From CAYVFC01 sp964450715 (lineage in GTDB: Bacteria; Myxococcota_A; Polyangia; Polyangiales; JAFGIB01): a stretch of DNA of 64,000 nucleotides. Within the stretch, counting starts at the first letter, position 1; the number at the start of each line of letters is the position of its first letter. Shown piece by piece: positions 1-8,783 of the stretch. The stretch is from assembly GCA_964450715.1 (NCBI GenBank), contig CAYVFC010000004.1:1-64000 (forward strand). The letters are read 5' to 3'. Below the pieces are notes generated by a model. The model made no database searches, had not been told where the DNA came from, and saw nothing but the letters and a program-made list of their open reading frames with translations. A program made the position numbers and the translations under genes.

Positions 1-65
1 AGACGGGGCCGCCCCCGCCCGAAAGACGACGGGAGCATTTTTGAGATGGGCTCTAACTAGACGTG

Positions 66-1316
66 ATGGCAACCGATCGAATCGCTGACGCCGGTTGCAC
101 CCGGGTGGGCTCGCCGGCCCCGGGGCTGGGCCCGGAATCCGAGATCCTGCTGCTCTGCTGCCGTCCGCTGGAAACGTCGCTACGCCGCGAGCGGTTGCAG
201 GAGATCTTGCGGGGACCGGTCGATTTCTCGCGCATTGAACAGTTTGCGCGCAAGGCCCGGGTCATGCCGGCCCTAGCTACCGCGCTTTCCGGCCTGGACG
301 GCATTCCGGGACCGCTGATGGCCTTCATACAGAACGAATACCGCGGCGCGTCCCTGGTCAGCTTGCAGCTGTGCGGCGAGCTGAGATGGTTGGCCGATAC
401 CCTGGAAGAGAGGAGCATTCCCTTTCTCGTCTACAAGGGTCCGGCGCTGGCGCTGGCTTGCTACGGTAGCCTGAACGCGCGCCACTACTGCGACCTCGAT
501 CTGCTGGTAAGACCGCAGGACGCGCTGGCGGTCAAAGGGGTCCTGCTCGAACAGGGCTACCGACCCATGAAGCAGCTATCCGAACGGCAGGAGCGTCGCC
601 TTCTGCAGTGGGATTGCGAGCTATCCTTCCTTCATCCCGAGCGAGGGACCGTTGTCGAGATACACTGGAACATCGTCGACCGGCCAAATCTCCTCGGTTT
701 CGAGGTCGATTCGCTCTGGAAACGCCAGGTCTTGATCGAGATCGCCGGTGCAACTGTCTCGACGCTTTCCTCCGAGGAGCTGTTCATCGTTCTCTGTATC
801 CACGGAGGCGAGAAGCATCGCTGGGCGCGCTTGAAGTGGGTCGTGGATTTGGCGCGGTTGCTGGAGGTCAGTCGCGAGCTGGACTGGAATCGGATCATGA
901 GGGTTGTGGAAGCTCAAAAACGAACCGTAACCGTCCGCACCGGCCTATTGTTGTCCTGGCTGATGCTCGACACTTCCCTTCCCGAAGGGATTCTCGATTC
1001 GATCCGCACGGATCGGGAAGCGCAGTCCATGGCGGCGTTGACGCGCGGGCTGATATTCGCCCCCGAAAAGACGGAGGATCCGTCCTACGCCGACTGGCTA
1101 TGCTACGTGGAGGCGCACCGCGAGATGGCCCACAAGCGCGGAGGTTTCCGCTTGCCCGAGCTCACCCGTTTGGATTACGTTCGCGCGACCATGGCGCCGG
1201 GATGGTCGATCAGACGTCGCTGGGGCTTGCCTCGGCCTCTGTGGTTCCTTTACCGCTTCTATCGCCCGTTGCGCTACCTCTACCGCGAGGTGAGAAACGC
1301 AGGACCGGATGTGTGA
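66..1316 (+). CDS. Nucleotidyltransferase-fold family protein (PF14907 type)
   Basis: Resembles the uncharacterised nucleotidyltransferase family often found in polysaccharide and peptide biosynthesis loci. Seen: a block FLVYKGPALALACYGS near residues 118-136, followed after a short gap by DLDLLVR. This matches the Gly-Ser then Asp-x-Asp metal-binding layout of the nucleotidyltransferase fold. The C-terminus is basic and aromatic (WFLYRFYRPLRYLYREV), so it may touch the membrane. An in-frame GTG lies directly before the chosen ATG. It is followed after 33 bases by a GT2 glycosyltransferase on the same strand, so a role in surface glycan synthesis is inferred. The substrate is unknown. Confidence 0.75.
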   Translation: MATDRIADAGCTRVGSPAPGLGPESEILLLCCRPLETSLRRERLQEILRGPVDFSRIEQFARKARVMPALATALSGLDGIPGPLMAFIQNEYRGASLVSLQLCGELRWLADTLEERSIPFLVYKGPALALACYGSLNARHYCDLDLLVRPQDALAVKGVLLEQGYRPMKQLSERQERRLLQWDCELSFLHPERGTVVEIHWNIVDRPNLLGFEVDSLWKRQVLIEIAGATVSTLSSEELFIVLCIHGGEKHRWARLKWVVDLARLLEVSRELDWNRIMRVVEAQKRTVTVRTGLLLSWLMLDTSLPEGILDSIRTDREAQSMAALTRGLIFAPEKTEDPSYADWLCYVEAHREMAHKRGGFRLPELTRLDYVRATMAPGWSIRRRWGLPRPLWFLYRFYRPLRYLYREVRNAGPDV

Positions 1317-1349
1317 ACCGGCAAAGGCGTCGGGCAACAGAGATTCGCC

Positions 1350-2309
1350 ATGAAAGACCTGTCTTTATTGATCCTGAACTGGAATACCAGAAGCTTGTTG
1401 CTCGACTGTATCGAATCGGTGATCGATCGGACCGCCGGGATCGATTACGAGATCGTCGTCGTAGACAATGCCTCGACGGACGGATCGGTTGCGGCCGTTC
1501 GCGAAAGATATCCCGATATCAAAGTGGTGGTAAACGAGAAGAACGAGGGCTTTGCCCGCGGCAACAACATCGGGATGGATTACTGCAGCGGCAAGTACAT
1601 CTGTCTGTCGAATACCGATATCTTGGTTCTGGACAACGTCCTGAGCCGGATGTTCTCCTACCTGGAGGAACATCCCGCAGTTGCCGTCCTTCTCCCCAGG
1701 TGCCTCGACGGTGAATCGAAGCTCCGGCGATGCTGCCGGGAGTTCCCGAGCCTGAGGAATCAGCTCTGCGAAGCTCTATTTTTGGACAAAGTGCCCCCCC
1801 AGACTGGATGGCTACGAGGGCGCGCGCTTCCGGACTACTACTACGAGCGGACGCGGCCGGTCGATACCGTTCCCTGCTGCTTCACCATGGTCAGAAGGGA
1901 GGCCATGGATCAGGTGGGGAAGCTGGACGAGGACTTCTTCTTTTACGGCGAGGACATCGACTGGTGCAGGCGGTTTAAGCAGGCCGGCTGGGATGTGGTC
2001 TACTTCGCCGATTCTTCGGTGATCCATTTCGGCGGTTCGAGCACGGCCGATGCGCCCGCCCGGTATTTGATCGAGAAGATCAAGTCGACCCTGATCTATT
2101 GGCGTAAACACCATTCGGAGCTGTCGTACGAATCCCTGGTTCTGATCACTTTGATGCGATACGCGACGCGTTCGCTGGGGTATTACCTGCTGGCCCATAC
2201 CGCGCGAGACCGTCAGCTGAATGCCCGTTCGCGGTCGGCCAATTACTTCGCTGTCGTGAAGTGGCTGGCGCGGAGCTCCCGCTCGGTTCGTGGCGATACC
2301 AGAGGGTGA
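1350..2309 (+). CDS. GT2 family glycosyltransferase (rhamnosyltransferase-like)
   Basis: Inverting GT-A glycosyltransferase that would add a sugar to a lipid-linked surface glycan at the cytoplasmic face. Seen: N-terminal LSLLILNWNTRSLL, the nucleotide-binding VVVDNASTDGS near residues 35-45, the LSNTDIL metal-binding region near residue 90, and the acceptor-side motif FFFYGEDIDWCRR near residue 200. These are typical of WbbL-like rhamnosyltransferases. Length 319 residues is normal. It lies 33 bases behind the nucleotidyltransferase-fold gene and is probably co-transcribed with it. The sugar specificity cannot be read from sequence. Confidence 0.88.
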   Translation: MKDLSLLILNWNTRSLLLDCIESVIDRTAGIDYEIVVVDNASTDGSVAAVRERYPDIKVVVNEKNEGFARGNNIGMDYCSGKYICLSNTDILVLDNVLSRMFSYLEEHPAVAVLLPRCLDGESKLRRCCREFPSLRNQLCEALFLDKVPPQTGWLRGRALPDYYYERTRPVDTVPCCFTMVRREAMDQVGKLDEDFFFYGEDIDWCRRFKQAGWDVVYFADSSVIHFGGSSTADAPARYLIEKIKSTLIYWRKHHSELSYESLVLITLMRYATRSLGYYLLAHTARDRQLNARSRSANYFAVVKWLARSSRSVRGDTRG

Positions 2310-2318
2310 ACGGCAACG

Positions 2319-3449
2319 CTACTTTCCGTCCCAGCCGGCGATGCGAGCCAGCGTCCACCAGATCGCCTTGCCCAGACGCAAAGCGCCGCGCTCCCCGATA
2401 TGGTCGCCGTCCTCGTTCTTGCTTCCGTCCATATCGAGAGCGTTGTCGGGGTGGATCATCTGATACGAATGAGCGTTGCCGTCACCGTCTACCCACTTTT
2501 TCGTGTGCTCGGTTCCGTCGTCGTTCCAGGCCAGGATATCGGCATAGTCGAAGAGGATCCGGGCGGCGTCCGCCTTCACGTACTTGCGAATGTGGTCGTG
2601 CTTTATCTGACGCTGATACCCTCTCTCTTTTGGATCTCCGTCGACCGGGCCGGTGGTGAAGAGCACTTTCGTCGAATATCCCTCGGCCGCGCACAGATTC
2701 ATGTATTGCTGCGTCGCGTCGAGGTAGGTGTCCATGGAAATACTGTTCCCGGTCAGAGAGGTGTCTTCCGCGTCCAGTCCCCAGCGCTGGTCGCCGTCCG
2801 GTCCGCCTTCGGAGGCTCCGGCCCAGTGAACCTTGTACACGGGGTCGAGACCTCCGCCCGGAGGGTTGTGCCAGGTCATGTCCCAACACCAACCGAAACC
2901 GATGGCTGCGATATGTAAATCATTCTTCTCGCAATATCGTATGTGGTTCTTGATCCGCAGTAGCGCCCCCGGATTCGTATACCAGTTTTCCTCTCCCGTA
3001 CTCTTGCTCCAGTTGCCGTGCTCCGCGCGGACCAGATGGCTGATTCGCAGAGCGTCCTGACGGTACGGCTCAGGAGGGGGCTTATCGGTGATGCTGGCGC
3101 TGAACCGATTGTCGGCCTCGGCCAAGAGCCGAAGACCGTTTCGATAGCCCGAGGAATGAGACTCTCCGGGAATGTTGATCCACATCTTCTTTATGGCGGA
3201 GATGTACGAGGCCGGTATGTCATGGTAGCGATCCACTACCGTGTGGTCAGCGATGATCTGTCCACCGCCAGGCTTCCGGGCGGCGGGAGGCGCGACCTCG
3301 GCTCGGTCATCCTTGGCGGGAGCGTCGGGAGTGCTCGAGACGGTTACCGTTTCATTCACGACCGACGCCTTGACCTGTTTTGCCTTTTCGCAGGCCGGGC
3401 AGAAAAGAAGAGCGAGGAAGGGAACGAAGAGCAAAGATCGGGTTGACAT
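2319..3449 (-). CDS. Secreted SGNH-like hydrolase, putative lipoprotein
   Basis: Not assignable to a named enzyme. An ATG at 3449 gives the signal sequence MSTRSLLFVPFLALLFCPAC, which ends in a poor lipobox; an upstream in-frame start at 3488 puts a non-signal extension in front. After a charged linker, the mature part starts with WINIPGESHSSGYRNGL. It ends with DGDHIGERGALRLGKAIWW. A Ser in a GxS block near the front and an Asp-x-His pair near the end is the layout of SGNH/GDSL hydrolases. It is antiparallel to the flanking glycosyltransferases. A periplasmic or outer-membrane glycan esterase is possible, but this is inference. Confidence 0.6.
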   Translation of the reverse strand: MSTRSLLFVPFLALLFCPACEKAKQVKASVVNETVTVSSTPDAPAKDDRAEVAPPAARKPGGGQIIADHTVVDRYHDIPASYISAIKKMWINIPGESHSSGYRNGLRLLAEADNRFSASITDKPPPEPYRQDALRISHLVRAEHGNWSKSTGEENWYTNPGALLRIKNHIRYCEKNDLHIAAIGFGWCWDMTWHNPPGGGLDPVYKVHWAGASEGGPDGDQRWGLDAEDTSLTGNSISMDTYLDATQQYMNLCAAEGYSTKVLFTTGPVDGDPKERGYQRQIKHDHIRKYVKADAARILFDYADILAWNDDGTEHTKKWVDGDGNAHSYQMIHPDNALDMDGSKNEDGDHIGERGALRLGKAIWWTLARIAGWDGK

Positions 3450-3565
3450 GGTAATACTCGCGGGTAGGTAGGTCAGCGGATCCCACAAGGGGGCAGAACC
3501 GGAGATTTGTCAAGCTCCCCGTGCCATTGGACAGCGTCGGTCCGAGGCGCCCCGCGGTCGCGGAA

Positions 3566-4471
3566 ATGAACCCTTCTTTTATCGTCATCACGCCGGCATA
3601 CAACGAGGAGAAGTGTTTGCCGAGGACCATCGAGGGAATGCTGGCACAGACGACGCTCCCCGACAGGTGGGTCATCGTGGACGACGGCTCGACCGACCGG
3701 ACCCGGGCAATCATCGAAAAACACGCCGGGCAGCACCGGTGGATCTCGTGCATCCATCGTATCAAGGATCCGAGCCAGACCTATTACGCCAGCAATGTTC
3801 ATGCTATCCAGGACGGCCTGAGAGCCTGTGAGGGAATGCCTTACGACTACCTGGCGATCCTGGATGCCGACATGTCGATTCCGTCTGACTACTACGAGGG
3901 TATTTTCCGCTGCATGGAGGCGGACGAGAAGCTCGGCATCGCATCCGGTATATACGTGGACAATGTCGATGGTAAGTTAAGGAAGGTCATGAACGATCGC
4001 CGCTCCACTCCCAAGGCGCTGATGGTGTTCCGGAGACAATGCTTCGAAGAAGTCGGCGGATTTCTACCCATGCGTTATGGAGGGGAGGATACCTGCGCGT
4101 GCTTTACCGCGCGGATGAAGGGGTGGAAGACTTGGTCGTTTCCCCAGTTGCGAGCGATTCATAACAAGCCGGTTGGTACCGGGCACGCCGGGAACCTGCT
4201 GAAGATCCGCTTCAAGCAGGGGGTGGGGGAGTACTACCTGGCCGCGCACCCGCTTTTTTTCTTGCTGAAGTCCCTCCGTCGCTGTTTCAGCGAGCCTCCC
4301 TTCCTGCTGGGCGGGATGGCAAGGGTGTCCGGTTACGCCAAGGGGTATTTAATGCGACAGCAGAGACAGATGCCCGACGCTCTCGTGCGCTACGTGCGCC
4401 GGGAACACCTGCACCGTATCTTCGAGGGCAACCAGATCCCGGATCGACACCGGGTGGACGTGGTTCCATGA
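3566..4471 (+). CDS. GT2 family glycosyltransferase
   Basis: GT-A fold glycosyltransferase. Seen: SFIVITPAYNEEKCLPRTI at the N-terminus, VIVDDGSTDRTRAII, the metal-binding LAILDADMSIP near residue 95, and GGEDTCACFTARMKGW near residue 170, which corresponds to the catalytic ED region. I start at the ATG at 3566 because homology begins there; an in-frame ATG at 3521 adds 15 residues with no family similarity. The stop overlaps the next start by four bases (ATGA), so translation of the two genes is likely coupled. The acceptor is unknown. Confidence 0.85.
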   Translation: MNPSFIVITPAYNEEKCLPRTIEGMLAQTTLPDRWVIVDDGSTDRTRAIIEKHAGQHRWISCIHRIKDPSQTYYASNVHAIQDGLRACEGMPYDYLAILDADMSIPSDYYEGIFRCMEADEKLGIASGIYVDNVDGKLRKVMNDRRSTPKALMVFRRQCFEEVGGFLPMRYGGEDTCACFTARMKGWKTWSFPQLRAIHNKPVGTGHAGNLLKIRFKQGVGEYYLAAHPLFFLLKSLRRCFSEPPFLLGGMARVSGYAKGYLMRQQRQMPDALVRYVRREHLHRIFEGNQIPDRHRVDVVP

Positions 4472-4926
4472 AAATGCCGAAGATATGCGCCGTCGCCTCG
4501 GCCGGCGGGCACCTGACGCAGCTGCTGTCGTTGCGATCGGCCTGGGAGGGACACGAGGTGGTCTACGTTTCCACCGCGGAGATGGTCCGGGAGAAGCTCT
4601 CTGCCCTGGGTAGGACCTATATCGTCGACGAGTGCAACCGGGAGCACCCGGTGAAGACCCTGCTGGTGATGGGAGAGTGTGCGCGGATCGTTATACACGA
4701 AAGGCCCGATGTCGTGTTAAGCACCGGGGCAGCCCCGGGGCTGCTCGTCTGCTTTTGGGGCAAGATGTTCGGGGCCAGGGTGTTGTGGCTGGACAGCATC
4801 GCCAATACCCGTTCGTTGTCGATGAGCGGGCAGCTGGCGCGGCGTTTCTGCGACCTGGTCCTGACCCAATGGAGCGAGGTGGCAGCCAGGTACCCCGACG
4901 TGGAATACGCTGGCGAAGTCATATAG
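4468..4926 (+). CDS. Alg14/PssD-like glycosyltransferase subunit
   Basis: Similar to Alg14/PssD, the donor-independent half of a two-part GT28-type glycosyltransferase that docks its partner at the membrane. Seen: ICAVASAGGHLTQLLSL at the start (the SGGH-type glycine motif), ERPDVVLSTGAAPGLLVCFWGK in the middle, and WLDSIANTRSLSMSGQLARR, all typical of this family. At 152 residues it is full length for the small subunit. The catalytic partner (Alg13/PssE type) is not adjacent. Its stop codon lies inside the 8-bp target duplication of the mobile element that begins four bases later. Confidence 0.85.
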   Translation: MKMPKICAVASAGGHLTQLLSLRSAWEGHEVVYVSTAEMVREKLSALGRTYIVDECNREHPVKTLLVMGECARIVIHERPDVVLSTGAAPGLLVCFWGKMFGARVLWLDSIANTRSLSMSGQLARRFCDLVLTQWSEVAARYPDVEYAGEVI

Positions 4927-4929
4927 AAC

Positions 4930-5110
4930 GTAACCGTTCAGGGGGGGCAGTGCTGTCTGAGAAGACGGCGGCCAATCCATCCCGAAAAACCGGCTTTCGT
5001 CCTCGGGCCGGCTCGTCAGGTACAGGGAGTACCATCCTCGCCGGCCCTGCGGGCGCGCTCGGTTTTTCGGGCGCCTTGGCCGCCGCACTGTCCAAGGCCT
5101 GAACGCTTAC
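4930..5110. mobile_element. IS66-type miniature inverted-repeat element, copy 1
   Basis: A 181-bp element with no gene. Ends are GTAACCGTTCAGG (4930-4942) and the reverse complement of GTAAGCGTTCAGG (5098-5110), 12 of 13 matching. It is flanked by the identical 8-mer TATAGAAC at 4922-4929 and 5111-5118, a target-site duplication. GTAA termini and 8-bp duplications are known hallmarks of the IS66 family, so an IS66-type transposase probably moved it. Inside is a large hairpin: GGCGGCCAA (4967-4975) with TTGGCCGCC (5076-5084), CCCGAAAAACCG (4981-4992) with CGGTTTTTCGGG (5060-5071), and an apical GGTAC/GTACC stem. A second copy lies at 17724-17903. Confidence 0.88.
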
Positions 5111-5133
5111 TATAGAACTAATATCAGTCCTTA

Positions 5134-6336
5134 TCAGGAAGCCGACGACAACACCCCCCTGTCGATCTCGTTCAGGAGCTTGTCTATCGCGGTCGTCCAC
5201 GATCGCTCCCGCGCCTTCTTCCTGCGCCGAGCCCTTCGCTCTTCGCTCTCCTCATCCATCGCCCTTTCGATCGATTCCGAAAAAGCCCTGGGGTCGCTGG
5301 CCAGGTAGATCTCTTCCCCGAAGCTCTCGGTGCCGCTGACCGGAGTCGAAACGACCGGCTTGCCGCAGGCGAGGTACTCGTACAGCTTGAGGGGATCCAT
5401 GGAGTCGGTGAACTCGTTTACCTTGTGGGGTACGATGCAGACGTCGAAGTGGCGTATGTACCGGGGGATCGCTTTGTATTCTTTTCGGCCGAGAAAACGG
5501 ACGTTGTGAAGCGCTCGCAGGTCAGCGAAGAGAGATCTCTCGATCACCGGGCCGACGAAGACGAAGTTGCAGCGTTCGAGGGCGGGGATCACCAGCTTCA
5601 TCAACTCGACGTCGAACCTGTCCTGCAGCACCCCGACGTATCCGACGATAGGCCGGTCGAGATCCGATAGAACATCGGGGCAAGGTGGGTCGTCTCGGAA
5701 GAAGGCGGCGTCGATTCCGTTGGGGATCAAGCAGATGTTTCGGTTGCTGGCGAACATCTCCCGTTGCTTGCCGGACGCGACGCATATCAGATCGGAATGT
5801 TGATCCGTCCAGCTATACCCCTCGGCGATTCTGCTATAAAAACGCTTCTTATCGGGGTGCTCGAGCATGTTGTCGATGGCGTCGAAGACTCGGTAGCGGG
5901 GATAAAGCCGGCGAGCGAGATCGAAGGCCAGGGGATTACAGGTAATGAGGATATAATCCTTCAGGCCGCGCTTCGCGATCTCCGACCGTACGGCGGCGGC
6001 GACCGAGCGGTTGCGCAACCCGGAAAGGACGCCGATCGACGAGGGGAGCAGCGTGGTGTGCTCCTGGGCGACGACCTTTTCCCGCAAGCGAACGGTCGAC
6101 GACCAAGCCCGCCGGCCCGTCAGGGGATAGAGGTCTTTTAGCCGTGGTATCTTGCGCCGGGAATAGGTGAAGCGTCTACCGATCGAGATCGGATTGTAGA
6201 CGACCAGAATATCGGCGACCCTGTCTGACTCTGCGAGGTGCTTGCACATCATCCGGGAGCGCGAGCCGAAGTCCTCCGCCTCGAGCGCCTCCTCCAGGCC
6301 GATCATGACGACGTCGTATCTCGTCTTCGAGGTCAT
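5134..6336 (-). CDS. GT4-like glycosyltransferase
   Basis: Probably a GT-B retaining glycosyltransferase. Seen: a C-terminal donor-site region with ICLIPNGIDAAFF, RPIVGYVGVLQDRFD and LKLYEYLACGKPVVSTPVSG (about residues 215-345), the usual E-x-x-A-CGKPVV block of GT4 enzymes. The N-terminal half is divergent. Length 400 residues is typical. It is the last gene of the minus-strand polysaccharide unit; its start overlaps the stop of the polymerase-like gene by four bases. It would add a sugar during assembly of the same glycan. The sugar is unknown. Confidence 0.83.
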   Translation of the reverse strand: MTSKTRYDVVMIGLEEALEAEDFGSRSRMMCKHLAESDRVADILVVYNPISIGRRFTYSRRKIPRLKDLYPLTGRRAWSSTVRLREKVVAQEHTTLLPSSIGVLSGLRNRSVAAAVRSEIAKRGLKDYILITCNPLAFDLARRLYPRYRVFDAIDNMLEHPDKKRFYSRIAEGYSWTDQHSDLICVASGKQREMFASNRNICLIPNGIDAAFFRDDPPCPDVLSDLDRPIVGYVGVLQDRFDVELMKLVIPALERCNFVFVGPVIERSLFADLRALHNVRFLGRKEYKAIPRYIRHFDVCIVPHKVNEFTDSMDPLKLYEYLACGKPVVSTPVSGTESFGEEIYLASDPRAFSESIERAMDEESEERRARRRKKARERSWTTAIDKLLNEIDRGVLSSAS

Positions 6337-7691
6337 GTTTGGAACGCCGGCACGGGTGGCGTCGCCGGCAGGGTAGCCACGCTTCTCTTTCCCCGGTTGG
6401 CCGCCACCGACATGCTCCCGATCATCGCCAGCACCAGATAGAGAATGACGAAGGTCTGGCCGAAATAGGTTATTCCGATGAAATTGGTGCAGTGCACGAA
6501 AAGCGAAACCCCGAGCGCCCAGGACAGAGCCGTTAGATAGGGTTTACGGGCCTGCGATCGCCACGCCCTGCCGACCGCGCCAAAGGCGAAGGTGAGTATG
6601 GCGATGAAGAGGACGAGGGTGACGACGCCGCCGTTGACGGCGATGGCGATGTAGTGATTGGTAACGTCCCCGGCCCACACTCCCCAGGACTCGATGACGT
6701 GGGTAGAGACCCCGCTGAACCACCACTGCCTGATATTGACGATGGTCTGGTTGATGAGATTGTACCGGTGCCATCCGGTAGAGCCGCCAACCGCGCTCAC
6801 GCGGGCGATCAGGTGCCAGACCGGCCCTTGCATGACGATGTGCAACCCGATCAGCGTGAGCAGCAGAGTCCAGCGAACGGCGCGCATATGTCGGCGCAGG
6901 AAGAAGAAGCCCGCGCCGACCATGGCGGCCAGCGTACCCAGTACGGGTGTGCTGGAAGCGGAACAGATCACGATAGTCAAGGCGGCGAATACGCCGATCA
7001 GGGCCATGAGCTTGGAGCCCAAAGAAGGTTTCCACCAGCGGCTGGCGGCCAGCGGAATGACGGAGGACCAAAAACAACCGGCCAGAATGGGATGGGTAAA
7101 GGGGCCCTGGCAGCGAAGGCGACCCTGGCGGATTTCGGTTACCTCCAATACGCCGCCGAATACGGAAAACCAGTTGCGCCCGGTCTGATTCTCGACGAGG
7201 AAGAGAATCGCCTCGGGAATGCTGATCCAGATACACCCGAGTATCACGCGGTCGAGGTCGGTCCAGGTTCTTATCCAGCAGCGAAAGAGAAAGTAGGTGC
7301 CCAGGATGTTGAGCGAAACGCCCATCCGATTGACCACGGCGCCGAAGCTCGCGTAATGCACGACGTAGAAGAACGAGAGGCTTATCGTGCAGAGCAACAC
7401 GGCCTTGTCGATCGGTTTCCAGGCGAAGCCGAGGTACTCCTTGCGCAGCGCGACCCGGGCGATGCCGAAGAGGATGACGATGCGCAGGAAGTCGAAATCG
7501 AGACCGGCGATGACGATGCGCTGCGCAAGGGAGACGAAGCAGGCGATGGCGATTATCGGTAGCGGCGCCCAGCGCCTCTGCAGAAAGAGAACGAATAGCC
7601 CGGCGACGATGACGGCGAAGACACCGAGAGGATGAACGATGGTCTGGTTCTCGTAAGCCGCGGTGCCAACGACGAAAGAGACGTCATCCAT
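6333..7691 (-). CDS. O-antigen polymerase/ligase-like membrane protein
   Basis: Multi-spanning inner-membrane protein resembling WaaL/Wzy O-antigen ligases and polymerases, which join lipid-linked glycan units in the periplasm. Seen: about ten hydrophobic segments, and a periplasmic-loop region with CQGPFTHPILAGCFWSSV near residue 190, a motif typical of the O-antigen ligase family (PF04932). A further hydrophilic stretch with GWHRYNLINQTI lies near residue 300. Length 452 residues is normal. It sits between the NadE-like gene and a glycosyltransferase, so it is probably the chain polymerase of this locus. Ligase and polymerase cannot be told apart from sequence. Confidence 0.8.
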   Translation of the reverse strand: MDDVSFVVGTAAYENQTIVHPLGVFAVIVAGLFVLFLQRRWAPLPIIAIACFVSLAQRIVIAGLDFDFLRIVILFGIARVALRKEYLGFAWKPIDKAVLLCTISLSFFYVVHYASFGAVVNRMGVSLNILGTYFLFRCWIRTWTDLDRVILGCIWISIPEAILFLVENQTGRNWFSVFGGVLEVTEIRQGRLRCQGPFTHPILAGCFWSSVIPLAASRWWKPSLGSKLMALIGVFAALTIVICSASSTPVLGTLAAMVGAGFFFLRRHMRAVRWTLLLTLIGLHIVMQGPVWHLIARVSAVGGSTGWHRYNLINQTIVNIRQWWFSGVSTHVIESWGVWAGDVTNHYIAIAVNGGVVTLVLFIAILTFAFGAVGRAWRSQARKPYLTALSWALGVSLFVHCTNFIGITYFGQTFVILYLVLAMIGSMSVAANRGKRSVATLPATPPVPAFQT

Positions 7692-7769
7692 CCGGAATCA
7701 TCCATGAGCCGAGGAGGGCGGAGACTTGGTCCGGTCGGACCGGGATGAACCGCGGCCGACCGGGCCCGC

Positions 7770-8759
7770 TCATGCCCTGCTGAGAGGGCCGGCTACAGGC
7801 TCTACCAGCAGCGCCGGCCAGTGCAACATGGCGGTGGTCTTGCGCTTGGTCTCGATGTCGCGGTAGACGAAGGCGGCCTTTTCCTCGCTGATACCGATCA
7901 GTCCGGCGAGCTCGGCGGCGGGCTTCTGGTTGGCGTACGCCCACAGCGCCAGGTCCATCTGCTGGTAGGGCAGGGCGTAGTAGAACTCGTCCTGCCCCTG
8001 GGACATGCTGTAGGTGTCGGTAGAGGGGGTGGCGGTGCAGATCTCCTCGGGCAGTCCCAGGTGGCGGGCCAGCGCGTAGACCTGGGTCTTGTACAAGTGG
8101 GCGATGGGCTTGACGTCGGCCGCGCCGTCGCCGTTCTTGACGAAGAAGCCCTGGTCGTACTCGACGCGGTTGGGAGTTCCCACTACCGCGAAATTGAGCC
8201 GGTCGGCGGTGCAGTACTCGAGGGTCTTACGGATGCGCTGCTTGAAGTTGGTAGCAGCCACGATCTGCAGGTACTCCTTGATGTCGAGCCGCCGGGTCTT
8301 GACCTCGCCCGCCGGGGTGGAAACCACCAGCTGAAAATGGTTGATGCGACCCTGCAGGCCTCCGGCGATGGTGATCTTGCTCTTCCAGCCGGGCTCGTAC
8401 TCGGGAAAGACCCGCTGGATGGCCTGGTCGCGCCAGCGGTAGCAGCCGATGGCCTCCAGGGTGGCGGTGATGTCGTGGAGCTCGTGCTCGATCCCGAGGT
8501 GGTGGACCAGCTGCTCGCCCCGCGCGCGACTGGAAGGCGAGGAGTCGCGCTCGGGCAAGAGAAGGCCGAAGACCTTTTTGGGGCCCACCGCCCGCACGCT
8601 GAGCGCGGCCGAGACCGAGCTGTCGATGCCGCCGGACATGGCTACCACCAGCCCCCGGCGGTTGAGCCGGGTGCGCAGCAGCTCGCGCAGGCGGCCGGCG
8701 ATCTTCTCGACCTCTGCGGCCTGGTCGAATCGCAGTACCTCGTGTAGCTCGTCTGTCAT
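7770..8759 (-). CDS. NadE-like ATP-pyrophosphatase (NAD synthase family)
   Basis: Belongs to the ammonia-dependent NAD synthase family of N-type ATP pyrophosphatases, which activate a carboxylate by adenylation and amidate it. Seen: the PP-loop VVAMSGGIDSSVSAAL near residues 38-53, GLLLPERDSS after it, and VVGTPNRVEYDQGFFVKNGDGAADVKPIAHLYKTQV further on, matching family blocks. There is no N-terminal nitrilase-type glutaminase domain. A good ribosome site (GAGGAGAC) precedes the ATG. The setting, after AsnB, ACP and an acyl ligase, suggests either a true NadE or a repurposed amidating enzyme in glycan decoration. I cannot decide between them. Confidence 0.82.
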   Translation of the reverse strand: MTDELHEVLRFDQAAEVEKIAGRLRELLRTRLNRRGLVVAMSGGIDSSVSAALSVRAVGPKKVFGLLLPERDSSPSSRARGEQLVHHLGIEHELHDITATLEAIGCYRWRDQAIQRVFPEYEPGWKSKITIAGGLQGRINHFQLVVSTPAGEVKTRRLDIKEYLQIVAATNFKQRIRKTLEYCTADRLNFAVVGTPNRVEYDQGFFVKNGDGAADVKPIAHLYKTQVYALARHLGLPEEICTATPSTDTYSMSQGQDEFYYALPYQQMDLALWAYANQKPAAELAGLIGISEEKAAFVYRDIETKRKTTAMLHWPALLVEPVAGPLSRA

Positions 8760-8783
8760 GGTTCTGTCTCCTCGGATCTACGG

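Noticed and set aside
4632..5102. 156-codon ORF covering the first miniature element
   Set aside because: Its C-terminal part is only the translated hairpin element, repeated in a different ORF at the second copy.
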